A stretch of 64,000 bases of DNA, taken from assembly GCA_020634565.1 (NCBI GenBank), contig JACKBN010000002.1, positions 434,001 through 498,000 of the forward strand, written 5' to 3'. Source of the DNA: Ardenticatenaceae bacterium. Its GTDB lineage: Bacteria; Chloroflexota; Anaerolineae; Promineifilales; Promineifilaceae. Position numbers and translations under genes: made by a program. Below the pieces are notes generated by a model. The model was not told the origin of the DNA, did not search any database, and saw only the letters and a list, made by a program, of their open reading frames with translations. Position 1 is the first letter of the stretch. Each line of letters starts with the position of its first letter. This document shows, piece by piece, positions 27,065-34,942 of the stretch.

Positions 27065-28762
27065 TTAACGCGGGGTGTAGATGGTTAACGGCCGTATCAC
27101 TGGCTCGTTCAGCGTCGGGGACGATTGTGTTGGGGGCAGTGTTGCCACCGCCTCATAATGCGCCAGCAGCAGCTCCAAGAAGGCTGGCTCTGTCTCGAAA
27201 AAGTCACTTTCATCAGAAATAATCTGGGCAAATTGCTCCTGCTCGATCAACTCCACCAGGTCTGATGACAGAGGATCGGCCCCGCGCTGGCGGGCGTGCC
27301 AGAGGGATTGCAGGTGGGCATACGGCCGTTTCCCCGCCCGCACCGCCACACTCGGATGCATCAACAACCACACCTCGCCCGGTTCCGCTGCTACTCGCTC
27401 AACCAACGCATTTCCCGCTGCTCGCATTTCGGCCGTTGGCAAAAATTGCGGCGGTAACCCACTATTCAACGGGAAAGTGACCAAAACAAACTGAACGAGC
27501 ATGGCGACTACCCAAGTTACTCTCGAACTCATTTTATCAACAGATTCCGCAGATTGAGCAGATTCTTTTGCCCTTTGCCCCTTCGCGCCTTTGCGTTGAA
27601 AATTCCAACTCAGGGCGGGGATAAGACAAAGAAAGGCATAGCCAATCAGCATGTTGTTCAAATTGCCACCCACCGTGCTACGACCGGCGATGGAGATAAA
27701 AACGGCCGTTCCCACAAACACCAACCACGGGTTATTGGAGATTAGAGATTGGAGATTGACGGCGACTAATCTCCAATCTCTAATCTCCAATCTCCTAAAC
27801 TGCTGCATCACCAAAAGAGCAGCCAACCCCACCAACACCCCCATTCCCGCGCCCAACTCCCACAGAAAAATGTTCCGCAATCGCCCCAAATCCAGCGGGC
27901 TGGCATAAGCAATCGTCACCACGTAATAGCTAAACCAGCCCCCGCTCACTTGCTGCAAGATCAAAACCGGCACCACGGCAACAGCGGCAAATGGAATTAC
28001 AAAATAAATTAGGACGCGGATGAACGCTGATAACGCAGATTTTTTGTTTTTCTTCGCGTCCTCCGCGCTCTCCGCGGTAAAAAAACAAAACCCTGCCACC
28101 GCCGCCAAAAGCAACCCATTCTGCTTCGTTAAAAAGGCTAACCCCAACAGAACCGCTCCTAAAACAACCCAAACCTCTGTGCCCCTCTGTGTCTCCTCTG
28201 CGTAGCTCTGCGTTCCTCTCCTCCTTCTATGAACCAACAGTACCAACCCCGCCAAACTCAAAAACGCAAACAACGCATCCACCCGCGCCAAATCGTACCA
28301 GCCACCTACCAGCCGGTAGCCGCCCAAAAACAAACCGCTGCCCACAAAAGCGGCCGTTTTGCTTCTAGACTCTCGCCAACCAATAATGAAGATGAGAACG
28401 GCCGTTCCCACCACACTCAAAAAAGAGATTAACCGCAGCGGCCAAAAAACAAACCCCGTCAAGTGCATCAACTGGCCCCCCAGCCAGGTAAACAGCGGCA
28501 TGTACACCTGCGGCACAAATTCTGCATTGGGCGGCACAAAAACGGGCAGATTCTGCGCCACCCGCCACGCCTGCATCACCATCCCCTCTTCCACTAAATC
28601 TAGCGCGTACGGATAAAACACCCGCGCCAACCCCAGCCGCAAATATGCGAAACTAGCCGCCAGAGAAATGAGTAGCAGAACGGCCGTACCAATATTTTCA
28701 ACGCTGAGACGCGGAGGCGCAGAGAAAAACGGTTGCTTTGCAGGATGATTAACTTTGCTCAT
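27065..28762 (-). CDS. Multi-pass membrane glycosyltransferase-like protein with many embedded repeats
   Basis: About 565 residues from the ATG at 28762; upstream ATGs at 28783 and 28822 are in frame. The pattern of long hydrophobic helices with the acidic loop YPYALDLVEEGMV and YDLARVDALFAFLSLAGL resembles lipid-linked-sugar glycosyltransferases of the PMT/ArnT (GT39/GT83) type. At least seven interspersed repeats are translated in frame: residues about 12-20, 182-197, 226-251 (two repeats), 322-342, 386-396 and 399-407. They give stretches such as TAESAEDAKKNKKS and QRKGAKGQRAKES. It lies inside the lasso-like set but on the other strand. The function is inferred only from topology. Confidence 0.7.
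   Translation of the reverse strand: MSKVNHPAKQPFFSAPPRLSVENIGTAVLLLISLAASFAYLRLGLARVFYPYALDLVEEGMVMQAWRVAQNLPVFVPPNAEFVPQVYMPLFTWLGGQLMHLTGFVFWPLRLISFLSVVGTAVLIFIIGWRESRSKTAAFVGSGLFLGGYRLVGGWYDLARVDALFAFLSLAGLVLLVHRRRRGTQSYAEETQRGTEVWVVLGAVLLGLAFLTKQNGLLLAAVAGFCFFTAESAEDAKKNKKSALSAFIRVLIYFVIPFAAVAVVPVLILQQVSGGWFSYYVVTIAYASPLDLGRLRNIFLWELGAGMGVLVGLAALLVMQQFRRLEIRDWRLVAVNLQSLISNNPWLVFVGTAVFISIAGRSTVGGNLNNMLIGYAFLCLIPALSWNFQRKGAKGQRAKESAQSAESVDKMSSRVTWVVAMLVQFVLVTFPLNSGLPPQFLPTAEMRAAGNALVERVAAEPGEVWLLMHPSVAVRAGKRPYAHLQSLWHARQRGADPLSSDLVELIEQEQFAQIISDESDFFETEPAFLELLLAHYEAVATLPPTQSSPTLNEPVIRPLTIYTPR
27540..27604. repeat. Two embedded repeats in the membrane protein gene
   Basis: 27540-27566 is a CAGATTCCGCAGATTGAGCAG-type repeat, related to 5193-5222. 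27575-27604 is the CTTCGCGCCTTTGCGTTGAAAA type, also at 14154-14178. Both are inside the reading frame. Confidence 0.75.
27735..27796. repeat. Palindromic GGAGATTAGAGATTGGAG repeat inside a gene
   Basis: TTGGAGATTAGAGATTGGAG is followed after a short centre by CTCCAATCTCTAATCTCCAA, a near-perfect inverted copy of about 20 bases. It is translated as EIRDWRLVAVNLQSLISN. A single arm occurs at 14185-14215. Confidence 0.8.
28005..28085. repeat. Embedded R1 repeat and adjacent GACGCGGATGAACGCTGATAA repeat
   Basis: 28051-28085 carries TTCGCGTCCTCCGCGCTCTC and CGCGGT, the R1 unit. 28010-28045 carries GACGCGGATGAACGC and TGATAACGCAGA, another unit type. Together they add about 26 residues to a membrane protein without breaking its frame. 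Confidence 0.75.
28172..28217. repeat. Embedded CACAGAG-type repeat
   Basis: On the minus strand this reads as successive GCAGAG, ACACAGAG and GCACAGAG units, the family found at 5142-5188 and 33360-33450. It is translated in a hydrophilic loop as RRRGTQSYAEETQRGTE. Confidence 0.75.
28703..28728. repeat. Embedded GCTGAGACGCGGAGGCGCAGAG repeat near the N-terminus
   Basis: CAACGCTGAGACGCGGAGGC followed by GCAGAG encodes SAPPRLSVENI close to the start of the membrane protein. It belongs to the same broad GCGGAG/GCAGAG style as R1. Confidence 0.6.
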
Positions 28763-28815
28763 AGCAGGTAAATTGTATACCATCCGCCACTGGGCATGAA
28801 TGCCTAGGCTAAAAA

Positions 28816-28844
28816 TCACCAATTACCCAATTACTCAATTACCC
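28816..28844. repeat. ATTACCCAATTACTCAATTAC repeat abutting the asparagine synthetase start
   Basis: The repeat unit ends one or two bases before the ATG at 28846, so no Shine-Dalgarno sequence is present. The same unit lies at 14730-14797 and 26140-26206. Confidence 0.65.
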
Positions 28845-28845
28845 C

Positions 28846-30702
28846 ATGTGCGGAATCACCGGCATCCTCTCCCCCCAAATCAATCGCGAACGGCTGGAAC
28901 AAGCCAATGACCTACTGCACCATCGCGGGCCAGACGACGCGGGCATTTTCATCGCCGACGGCATCGGACTGGCGGCCCGGCGGCTCAGCATCATTGATTT
29001 GGCGCACGGGCACCAGCCGCTGAGCAACGAAGATGGCACTATTTGGATCGCCTACAACGGCGAAGTGATGAACGCTCCCGCCCTGCGCACCCAGCTAGAA
29101 GCCGCCGGACACCAGTTCCGCACCCGCACCGACACCGAAACCATCGTTCACGCCTACGAAGAGTGGGGCACGGATGCGTTTATGCGGCTGCGCGGCATGT
29201 TTGCTTTTGCCCTGTGGGACGGCCGTTCCCAAACTCTCCTCCTCGTCCGCGACCGTTTTGGCATTAAACCGCTGCACTACGCGAAAGTTGGTAACGAACT
29301 GGCCTTCGCCTCCGAGATTCGCCCCATTTTCCACCTCCTGCCCATGCTCAGCCGTCGCACCAATCGGCAGGCACTCATGGATCTGTTCACGATTGGTTTT
29401 GTGCCCACACCAAACACCATGTTTGCCGATGTGTACAAGCTGCCCGCCGCCCACATGCTCATCGCGCAAAATGGGTCTATGGAAATACGGCCGTATCACC
29501 ACCTCACCTTCCCCGACCACCCAAACTACCGCCAAATCAGCGAAGCCGACGCCGTAGACGAATTCATGGCCCACCTGCGCGACGCCGTGTCCGCCTGGCG
29601 ACTGAGCGACGTGCCCGTCGGCTCCCTGCTTAGCGGCGGCATTGATTCCAGCGCCCTGGCCACCTTGCTCACCGCGATTAGCGGCCAGCCAATCCACACC
29701 TTCAATATCGCTTTCAGCGCCGCTAGCCACGACGAATCCGCCTACGCCCAGGCCGTCGCCCAGCGCATCGGCAGCCAGCACCACGCCCTGCATTTCGGCC
29801 CCGAAGCGTTCGACCTGCTGCCGCAAATCGTGGCCCAGCTCGAAGAGCCGCAATGCTCGGCCACCAGCCTGCCCATCTACCTGCTATACAAAGCGTGCCG
29901 CGAGGCGGGCTTCAAAGTCATCCTCACGGGTGAAGGGGCGGATGAGCTGCTAGGCGGTTATCACTGGTTCGATGGCGATCGGCGGATACGGCCGTTCCTC
30001 GCCATCCCCCAACCCATCCGCCAGCTACTTAGCCACCTGCCCCTGCCCGGTTCCACCGCCGGACAGCGCGTCCTCGCCCACGGCACCCGCGATCCACTAG
30101 CCCGCTTCGCCCTCTGGCACCAGGTCATGCCACCACCGCTACTGCAAAAACTTTTTAACCGCAGAGAGCGCGGAGGGCGCGAAGAAAAAAACTCTGCGCT
30201 CTCCGCGCTCTCCGCGGTAAATTCTTATCACCCCCTCAATCAATTTTTGGCCCTGGAAGCACAAACGCGCATGGTGGATTTTATCAATTTTGAGGTGGAT
30301 CGGATGAGCATGGCCAACTCCGTCGAAGCGCGGCCACCTTTTTTGGACCACAGGCTGTGGGAATTTTGCGCCACGCTGCCACCCGACTTCAAGCTCAATG
30401 CAGCGATGAACAAGGTTTTGCTACGTCGAGGCATGAAAGAGCTGCTGCCAACGGCCGTTACCAATCGCACCAAACAAGGACTCGCCACCCCCCACGCCGC
30501 CTGGTGGCGCAGCGGAAAACTACCCGCCTGGGCCGAAGAGTGCCTCCAATCATCCTCGCTACGCGAAGCCGGCTACTTTAATATGGAAACGGTGGCAAAA
30601 TTGAGGGATGCACATCGGAACGGCCGTACCGACCACAGCCGCATTCTTACCGGCATCCTCACCACCCAACTCTGGCACCAGGAAATGAAGGTAATTGAAT
30701 AA
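28846..30702 (+). CDS. asnB: Asparagine synthetase (glutamine-hydrolysing) with embedded palindrome
   Basis: 618 residues. The N-terminal glutaminase domain starts MCGITGIL with the catalytic Cys2. The synthetase domain has the PPi-loop SLLSGGIDSSALA and the motif EGADELLGGY. It could make asparagine, or act as the lactam-forming partner of the nearby PqqD/B2/kinase set; sequence alone does not decide. Residues about 436-459 (FNRRERGG...ALSALSAV) are encoded by an R1 palindrome at 30153-30221 and are in frame. The start abuts a repeat and has no visible ribosome site. Confidence 0.9.
   Translation: MCGITGILSPQINRERLEQANDLLHHRGPDDAGIFIADGIGLAARRLSIIDLAHGHQPLSNEDGTIWIAYNGEVMNAPALRTQLEAAGHQFRTRTDTETIVHAYEEWGTDAFMRLRGMFAFALWDGRSQTLLLVRDRFGIKPLHYAKVGNELAFASEIRPIFHLLPMLSRRTNRQALMDLFTIGFVPTPNTMFADVYKLPAAHMLIAQNGSMEIRPYHHLTFPDHPNYRQISEADAVDEFMAHLRDAVSAWRLSDVPVGSLLSGGIDSSALATLLTAISGQPIHTFNIAFSAASHDESAYAQAVAQRIGSQHHALHFGPEAFDLLPQIVAQLEEPQCSATSLPIYLLYKACREAGFKVILTGEGADELLGGYHWFDGDRRIRPFLAIPQPIRQLLSHLPLPGSTAGQRVLAHGTRDPLARFALWHQVMPPPLLQKLFNRRERGGREEKNSALSALSAVNSYHPLNQFLALEAQTRMVDFINFEVDRMSMANSVEARPPFLDHRLWEFCATLPPDFKLNAAMNKVLLRRGMKELLPTAVTNRTKQGLATPHAAWWRSGKLPAWAEECLQSSSLREAGYFNMETVAKLRDAHRNGRTDHSRILTGILTTQLWHQEMKVIE
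30153..30221. repeat. R1 palindrome inserted in the asparagine synthetase gene
   Basis: ACCGCAGAGAGCGCGGAG and CTCCGCGCTCTCCGCGGT are inverted copies with one mismatch, around a short A-rich centre. The length is close to a multiple of three and the frame continues into conserved sequence (MANSVEARPPFLDHRLWEF) downstream. Confidence 0.85.
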
Positions 30703-30817
30703 CAAATGTTTAACGGCTGTTCCGACCAAACCTAAACTAAAATGCAAAAATTCAGCAAGGACAAAGCGGGCAGCGCGTTGAGATTTCGGCCTGCAGCCAG
30801 ATATGGAGTATTAACAA

Positions 30818-31153
30818 ATGCTAGAAATTTTTCGTGTTCCTGATTCAGTTCAGCTAGAGTATTTCATTACGACTCAAGGGAAAGGTCATAACCTAGAAGA
30901 AATTCGACTTGGAAAAATTAGTCTTGAGCAGCATCTTAGACTTGGAAAAATACTCCCTCATTTAGAAAAAATCTCACATTTTGAAGACAACCACATTGAT
31001 TCGATTGAAACTAAAAAATTATATAAAGCTTGTAATATTATCCTCACTATGGGCAAAGTTTCAGATGAAGATCTTTCCATATTGAGTGATTTCTACCTGA
31101 TTTTAGAAAAGGCTGTAAAGTTCAAAGATGGAATAATTACTATTTGCGACTAA
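30818..31153 (+). CDS. Small AT-rich protein of unknown function
   Basis: 111 residues, probably soluble, rich in Leu, Ile and Lys, with GGAG 8 bases before the ATG. No motif recognised. Base composition is much more AT-rich than both neighbours and the ACGGCCGT octamer is absent, so it is likely a recent arrival. The 115 bp upstream holds a 34-codon frame starting at 30741 that overlaps this gene and has no ribosome site. Confidence 0.55.
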   Translation: MLEIFRVPDSVQLEYFITTQGKGHNLEEIRLGKISLEQHLRLGKILPHLEKISHFEDNHIDSIETKKLYKACNIILTMGKVSDEDLSILSDFYLILEKAVKFKDGIITICD

Positions 31154-31194
31154 ATAAAGATATTCCTGCATAATGAGAAACTCATTGTTGTGGT

Positions 31195-31983
31195 ATGGAC
31201 TACATCATGCTTCCCCAAACTGTGAACCCTCTCAAAATTCTCACCTATAATCTTGAATTTGGCGGGCGCAAGCAGCTAGAAAGCATCCACGCTGTCCTGG
31301 CCCATATCAATGCCGACGTCATCGGCCTCACCGAAGCCGACGACCATGAGGTGGTCAAAATTCTGGCCGAACGATTAGAAATGCATCACGCCTGGGGTCA
31401 CGGCAGCGGCGAGCGGCACATTGCCCTACTCTCCCGCTCTCCAATCAAGGCATGGCAAATTTACAATCAGCCGCCACTCACCCAGGCCGCGCTGGAGGCA
31501 AACCTAGACACGCCCAGCGGGCCGCTGACCGTCTACAACGTCCACTTTTTACCCTTTTTGCTGCTACCCTTTGAGATTCGCCGCTGGCAGGCGGTGGGGA
31601 AATTGTTGGAGATTATTGGGAAACGGCCGTCCACACCCCATCTCATCATCGGCGACGTCAATGCCATTGGCCCCGGCGACCGCGTGTTGCAGCACAAAAA
31701 CCCGGCCCGCATGCGGCGCGTGATGTTGCTGCAACTTCGTCTCATCTTCCGGCTGGCCATCCCCCGATTGTTACGCGCAGGCTACACCGACTGCTTCCGC
31801 CACCTGCACCCCCAAGCCGACGGCTTCACCTGGTGGACCATCAACCCCACCACCCGCTACGACTACATCTTCGCCGACCCAAACATGCTGCCCCGCCTGC
31901 AAACCTGCCGCGTCGTAGACGACCACCCCGCCATCCGCCACGCCTCCGACCATTTCCCCCTTCTAGCAGAATTCAGCTCGTAG
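31195..31983 (+). CDS. Endonuclease/exonuclease/phosphatase family protein
   Basis: 262 residues (ATG at 31207 is an alternative start). The EEP fold is shown by KILTYNLEFGG, the metal-binding glutamate in VIGLTEADD, IIGDVNAIGPGD, YDYIFAD and the catalytic histidine in ASDHFPLLAEF. The substrate could be DNA, phosphoinositide or another phosphoester. The TAG stop is the first three bases of a palindromic repeat. It is convergent with the HlyD-type genes. Confidence 0.85.
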   Translation: MDYIMLPQTVNPLKILTYNLEFGGRKQLESIHAVLAHINADVIGLTEADDHEVVKILAERLEMHHAWGHGSGERHIALLSRSPIKAWQIYNQPPLTQAALEANLDTPSGPLTVYNVHFLPFLLLPFEIRRWQAVGKLLEIIGKRPSTPHLIIGDVNAIGPGDRVLQHKNPARMRRVMLLQLRLIFRLAIPRLLRAGYTDCFRHLHPQADGFTWWTINPTTRYDYIFADPNMLPRLQTCRVVDDHPAIRHASDHFPLLAEFSS

Positions 31984-32029
31984 CCGCGCTTTCTTAGCGC
32001 GAAAATCGCGGTTTGGAAACCGCGGCTAC
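31980..32029. repeat. GTAGCCGCG palindromic repeat between convergent genes
   Basis: GTAGCCGCG (31980-31988) and CGCGGCTAC (32021-32029) are perfect inverted copies; TTAGCGCGAAAATCGCGG and TTTGGAAACCGCGG lie between. The repeat supplies the TAG stop codon of the gene on each side. A partial relative (GTAGCCGCGGATTC) is at 48225. Confidence 0.8.
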
Positions 32030-33483
32030 TGGATAGCAATATCCACAAACGCAGTCATGCCCCAACGCAGGGGCAGATCGGCCGTTTCTTGCAAATCAAT
32101 CGTCACCGTGTAGACCACATCGCCACGTGCCACGTTGGGAACGATGGCAACGGCCGTTACCACTCCACTCAATTCCGCATCCGGCAGCGCATCCACCCGC
32201 ACCGTCACGGGCGCACCAGCGGCCACCAGCGCCACATCCAGCTCCGTCAGGTCAGTTGTTTCGATTTGCCACGCGCCAAAGTTGGCCAGCGTCAGGGCTG
32301 GAAAACCTGGAGCCGCCAGTTCGCCTGCGCTCAGTGCCACAGAAACTACCGTGCCGTCAAACGCCGCGCGTAAAAAGGTGCGTTCCAGCGCCAATTCCGC
32401 GCTTTCCACACCAGTTTCAGCCAGAGAAACGGCCGTTTCCGCCACCGCCACCCTCGCCACAGCCTGCTCAATCCGCACTTCCGCCTGCTGGACACCTACC
32501 TGTGCCTGCTCCACCGCCACCTCCGCCAGACGAATCTGCTCTGGCGTAGCCCCCGCTTGCAGCAAATCCAGCTGCGCCTGAGCGATGGCCAGGTTCGCCT
32601 GCGCGACACCCACCTGAGCATTGGCCGCCTGCCGCTGCGCAGGGGTAGCCCCGTTTTGCAACGCCTCCAGCGCCGCCTGCGCCGCTGACTGGTTCAATCG
32701 AGCGGCATCGAGCTGCTGCCGCGTCTGCTCCTCAACGGGGCCGTAGAGCGGACACACTTCGCCATCGGGTGTGTCGAAGCAGCTGTCCAAAATCTCCTGG
32801 TACGCCTCTTCCAGTGCCTGCACCTCAGCTTGCGCCGCCGCTACGGCCGCTTCCGCCGCCAAAATATCCGATTCATCCACAATGTCCAACGCCGCATCCC
32901 GACTGCCAATCGCTTGCGTAACGGCCGCTTCGGCAGCGGCCACGCGGCTCTCGGCAGCGGTGATCTGTTCCGGCTGCGCCCCCGCTTCCACCAAAGCCAG
33001 ATTCGCTTGGGCTACCTCTAAACGAGATTGGGCAGTGGCAACGGCCGTTTCTGCCAGCCCTTGCTCATTTTGCGCCGCCAACAGGCCAGATTGCGCCGTC
33101 GCCAATCGTGCCTGTGCTTGCTGCAAACCAAGTTCAGCCGCTGCGGGGTCCAATTGCAGCAGCGGATCACCTGCTTGCACCCTGTCTCCTTCCGCCACAA
33201 AAACCGTCTCCACCGTCCCGCCTGTTTGGAAAGCCAACGCAATTTGTTCTGTGGGCACCACCTGCCCTTCGGCAGAAACGATACCGGCGGCAGGTTGGGC
33301 CTGAACGGCCGTACCCACATTCGCCAAAAGAAAAATGATTACTAGTGCAAGTAATTTTTTGTTACACAGAGTTTCACAGAGATGCCGCAGAGATTCACAG
33401 AGATTTCTCTGCGCAACTCTGTGCCTCCTCTGTGCACCTCTGTGTTCCTTAAAAATTCTCAATATACTCATCTCTCCCCTCAT
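32026..33483 (-). CDS. HlyD-family periplasmic adaptor (membrane fusion) protein, second of a tandem pair
   Basis: 485 residues. After an N-terminal hydrophobic segment (LLALVIIFLLANVGTAVQA) it has a lipoyl-type half (IVSAEGQVVPTEQIALAF), a very long Ala/Gln-rich coiled coil (about residues 110-370) and a second lipoyl/beta-barrel part. Residues about 12-41 are encoded by a CACAGAG-type repeat inserted before the signal segment. It overlaps the upstream adaptor gene by 4 bp (ATGA). Such proteins link an inner-membrane pump to the exterior, but no pump gene is next to it. Confidence 0.85.
   Translation of the reverse strand: MRGEMSILRIFKEHRGAQRRHRVAQRNLCESLRHLCETLCNKKLLALVIIFLLANVGTAVQAQPAAGIVSAEGQVVPTEQIALAFQTGGTVETVFVAEGDRVQAGDPLLQLDPAAAELGLQQAQARLATAQSGLLAAQNEQGLAETAVATAQSRLEVAQANLALVEAGAQPEQITAAESRVAAAEAAVTQAIGSRDAALDIVDESDILAAEAAVAAAQAEVQALEEAYQEILDSCFDTPDGEVCPLYGPVEEQTRQQLDAARLNQSAAQAALEALQNGATPAQRQAANAQVGVAQANLAIAQAQLDLLQAGATPEQIRLAEVAVEQAQVGVQQAEVRIEQAVARVAVAETAVSLAETGVESAELALERTFLRAAFDGTVVSVALSAGELAAPGFPALTLANFGAWQIETTDLTELDVALVAAGAPVTVRVDALPDAELSGVVTAVAIVPNVARGDVVYTVTIDLQETADLPLRWGMTAFVDIAIQ
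33360..33450. repeat. CACAGAG-type palindromic repeat inside the adaptor gene
   Basis: GTTACACAGAGTTTCACAGAG and further CACAGAGAT units face TCTCTGCGCAACTCTGTGCC and CACCTCTGTGTTCC. The whole element is self-complementary, and it encodes an Arg/Cys-rich stretch containing RNLCESLRHLCETLC. Confidence 0.8.
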
Positions 33484-34856
33484 TGGTTCCGCTCAATGGT
33501 GATAAACACGGACATGCCCCAGCGCAGCGGCAAATCCGTTTCCGGCAACGCTAGCGTCACCACGTACGTTTGGTCGCCGCGTACTTCAGCCGCCAACTCG
33601 GCAATCTCCACGATGCGTCCGGTGAGCGACTGGTCAGCAAAGGCATCGACCTGCACCTGAGCCACGTCATCCCGCGCCAGAGCCACCACATCGGCCTCGA
33701 TAAGATCGCTGGTTTCCACCTGCCAGCCGGACAAATCCGCCACGATGGCCACCGGCTGGCCCGCTGTTACCGTCTCGCCTACATCCACCAGCACATCGGC
33801 AACGGTGCCACTAAACGGAGCGGTGAGGCTCCGTTTTTCCAGAGCGAGTTGAGCCGCATCTACCTGGGTTTGGGCTTCCTGAACGGCCGTTTCTGCCTGA
33901 GCAACGGCCGTTTCTGCCTGATCTGCTTGCAAACTCACCTCGGTCAAAAGCTGCTGCGCCGCGTTGATTTCCGCTTGCGCCACGGCCAATCGCTCCGCCT
34001 GGGTACCCGCTTGCAGCAGCGCCAACTCCGCTTCGGCAGCAGATTGCTCATTTTGGGCCGCCTGCACGCCACCGGCCGCAGCAATTTGTTCCGCACTGCT
34101 TGCCCCTGCTTGCGCCTCATCCAGCGCCGCCTGCGCCGATTGCAAATTGGCCAGCGCCGCATTGAGCTGAAGCTGGGCCTGCTCACGATCTTCGGCAGAT
34201 GCGCCGTCATCTTGGACCATCGGCTCGTATTGGTCACGGGCGGCGATGTAGAACGCTTCGGCCGCAGCCACGGCCGCTTCTGCCGCGCGAATTTGGGCCG
34301 ATGTGCTGCCTTCCAACGTCACGCTCTGGCTGCCGATGGCCAAGCCGACGTTGGCTTCCGCCGCACCGACCAACGCTTCGTTTAGTGCCAGCTGCGCCTC
34401 GGTAGGATTTGCCGCCAGCAGCGCGTAATTGGCTTCGGCCTGGGCCACACCAACTTCGGCAGCAGAGACGGCCGTTTCTGCCGCCAACACCCCCGTTTCA
34501 GCCAGTTTCACATTTGCCTCCGCCTGAGCCAATAACGCCTCTGCCTGGCGCAGGGCAATCTCTTGCTCGGCTGTGTCCAGCATCAACAGCGTGGCCCCTT
34601 TCTCCACAAAATCGCCCGGCTGCACGGCCACCGTTGTGACCACGCCGCTGCCAGTAAACGTTAAATTTGCCTGAGCCAAAGGTACAATATTGCCCTCGGC
34701 GGTGATGGTGGTTGGGGTGGTGCTGGTCGGATTGGTTACGGCCGTATCCACCCCATCCCCCGTCCCCGGTGCCAAAAATTGTAGATAAATCCAATATCCC
34801 AACGCGCTTAACAACAGCACGATGCCAACTGAAAGTAAGAGTCGCTTGGTTGTCAT
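33480..34856 (-). CDS. HlyD-family periplasmic adaptor (membrane fusion) protein, first of a tandem pair
   Basis: 458 residues from the ATG at 34856, which has GAGGTGA upstream; the longer frame begins at GTG 34868. One N-terminal membrane helix (LLLSVGIVLLLSALGYWIYL) is followed by the lipoyl half TAEGNIVPLAQANLTF, a long coiled coil rich in AEAAV/AQAET repeats, and SLTAPFSGTVADVLVDVGE, the second lipoyl half. It is paralogous to the downstream gene. It may serve an ABC-type efflux system encoded elsewhere. A terminator lies just upstream. Confidence 0.87.
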   Translation of the reverse strand: MTTKRLLLSVGIVLLLSALGYWIYLQFLAPGTGDGVDTAVTNPTSTTPTTITAEGNIVPLAQANLTFTGSGVVTTVAVQPGDFVEKGATLLMLDTAEQEIALRQAEALLAQAEANVKLAETGVLAAETAVSAAEVGVAQAEANYALLAANPTEAQLALNEALVGAAEANVGLAIGSQSVTLEGSTSAQIRAAEAAVAAAEAFYIAARDQYEPMVQDDGASAEDREQAQLQLNAALANLQSAQAALDEAQAGASSAEQIAAAGGVQAAQNEQSAAEAELALLQAGTQAERLAVAQAEINAAQQLLTEVSLQADQAETAVAQAETAVQEAQTQVDAAQLALEKRSLTAPFSGTVADVLVDVGETVTAGQPVAIVADLSGWQVETSDLIEADVVALARDDVAQVQVDAFADQSLTGRIVEIAELAAEVRGDQTYVVTLALPETDLPLRWGMSVFITIERNQ

Positions 34857-34907
34857 CAAATAGTTCACCTCATTTGTTTATTATCTCAACACCCCACCCA
34901 ATGACAA

Positions 34908-34942
34908 CAAAAAACTGCCACCTGAACATTCAGGTGGCAGTT
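34908..34942 (-). terminator. Rho-independent terminator after the DHOD-like gene
   Basis: AACTGCCACCTGAA and TTCAGGTGGCAGTT form a 12-14 bp perfect stem. On the minus strand it is followed by a T-rich tract (complement of ACAACAAAAAA), ending the nifJ/DHOD-like transcript. Confidence 0.85.

Noticed and set aside
26842..27222. Open frame across the R1 repeat after the B2-like gene
   Set aside because: Its TAESAEDAE stretch is only translation of the palindromic repeat and the rest is out of frame with real genes.
26993..30221. Repeat cluster considered as a CRISPR array
   Set aside because: Units differ in family, are irregularly spaced, lack unique spacers of constant length, and no cas genes are present.
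30741..30845. 34-codon frame upstream of the 111-residue gene, considered as a lasso precursor
   Set aside because: No ribosome site, no leader-like pattern or acidic residue at core position 8/9, and it runs into the next gene in another frame.
32135..33345. Long Ser/Ala-rich open frames opposite the HlyD-type genes
   Set aside because: They are mirror frames of Ala/Gln-rich coiled coils with strong GC codon bias; no ribosome sites or domains.
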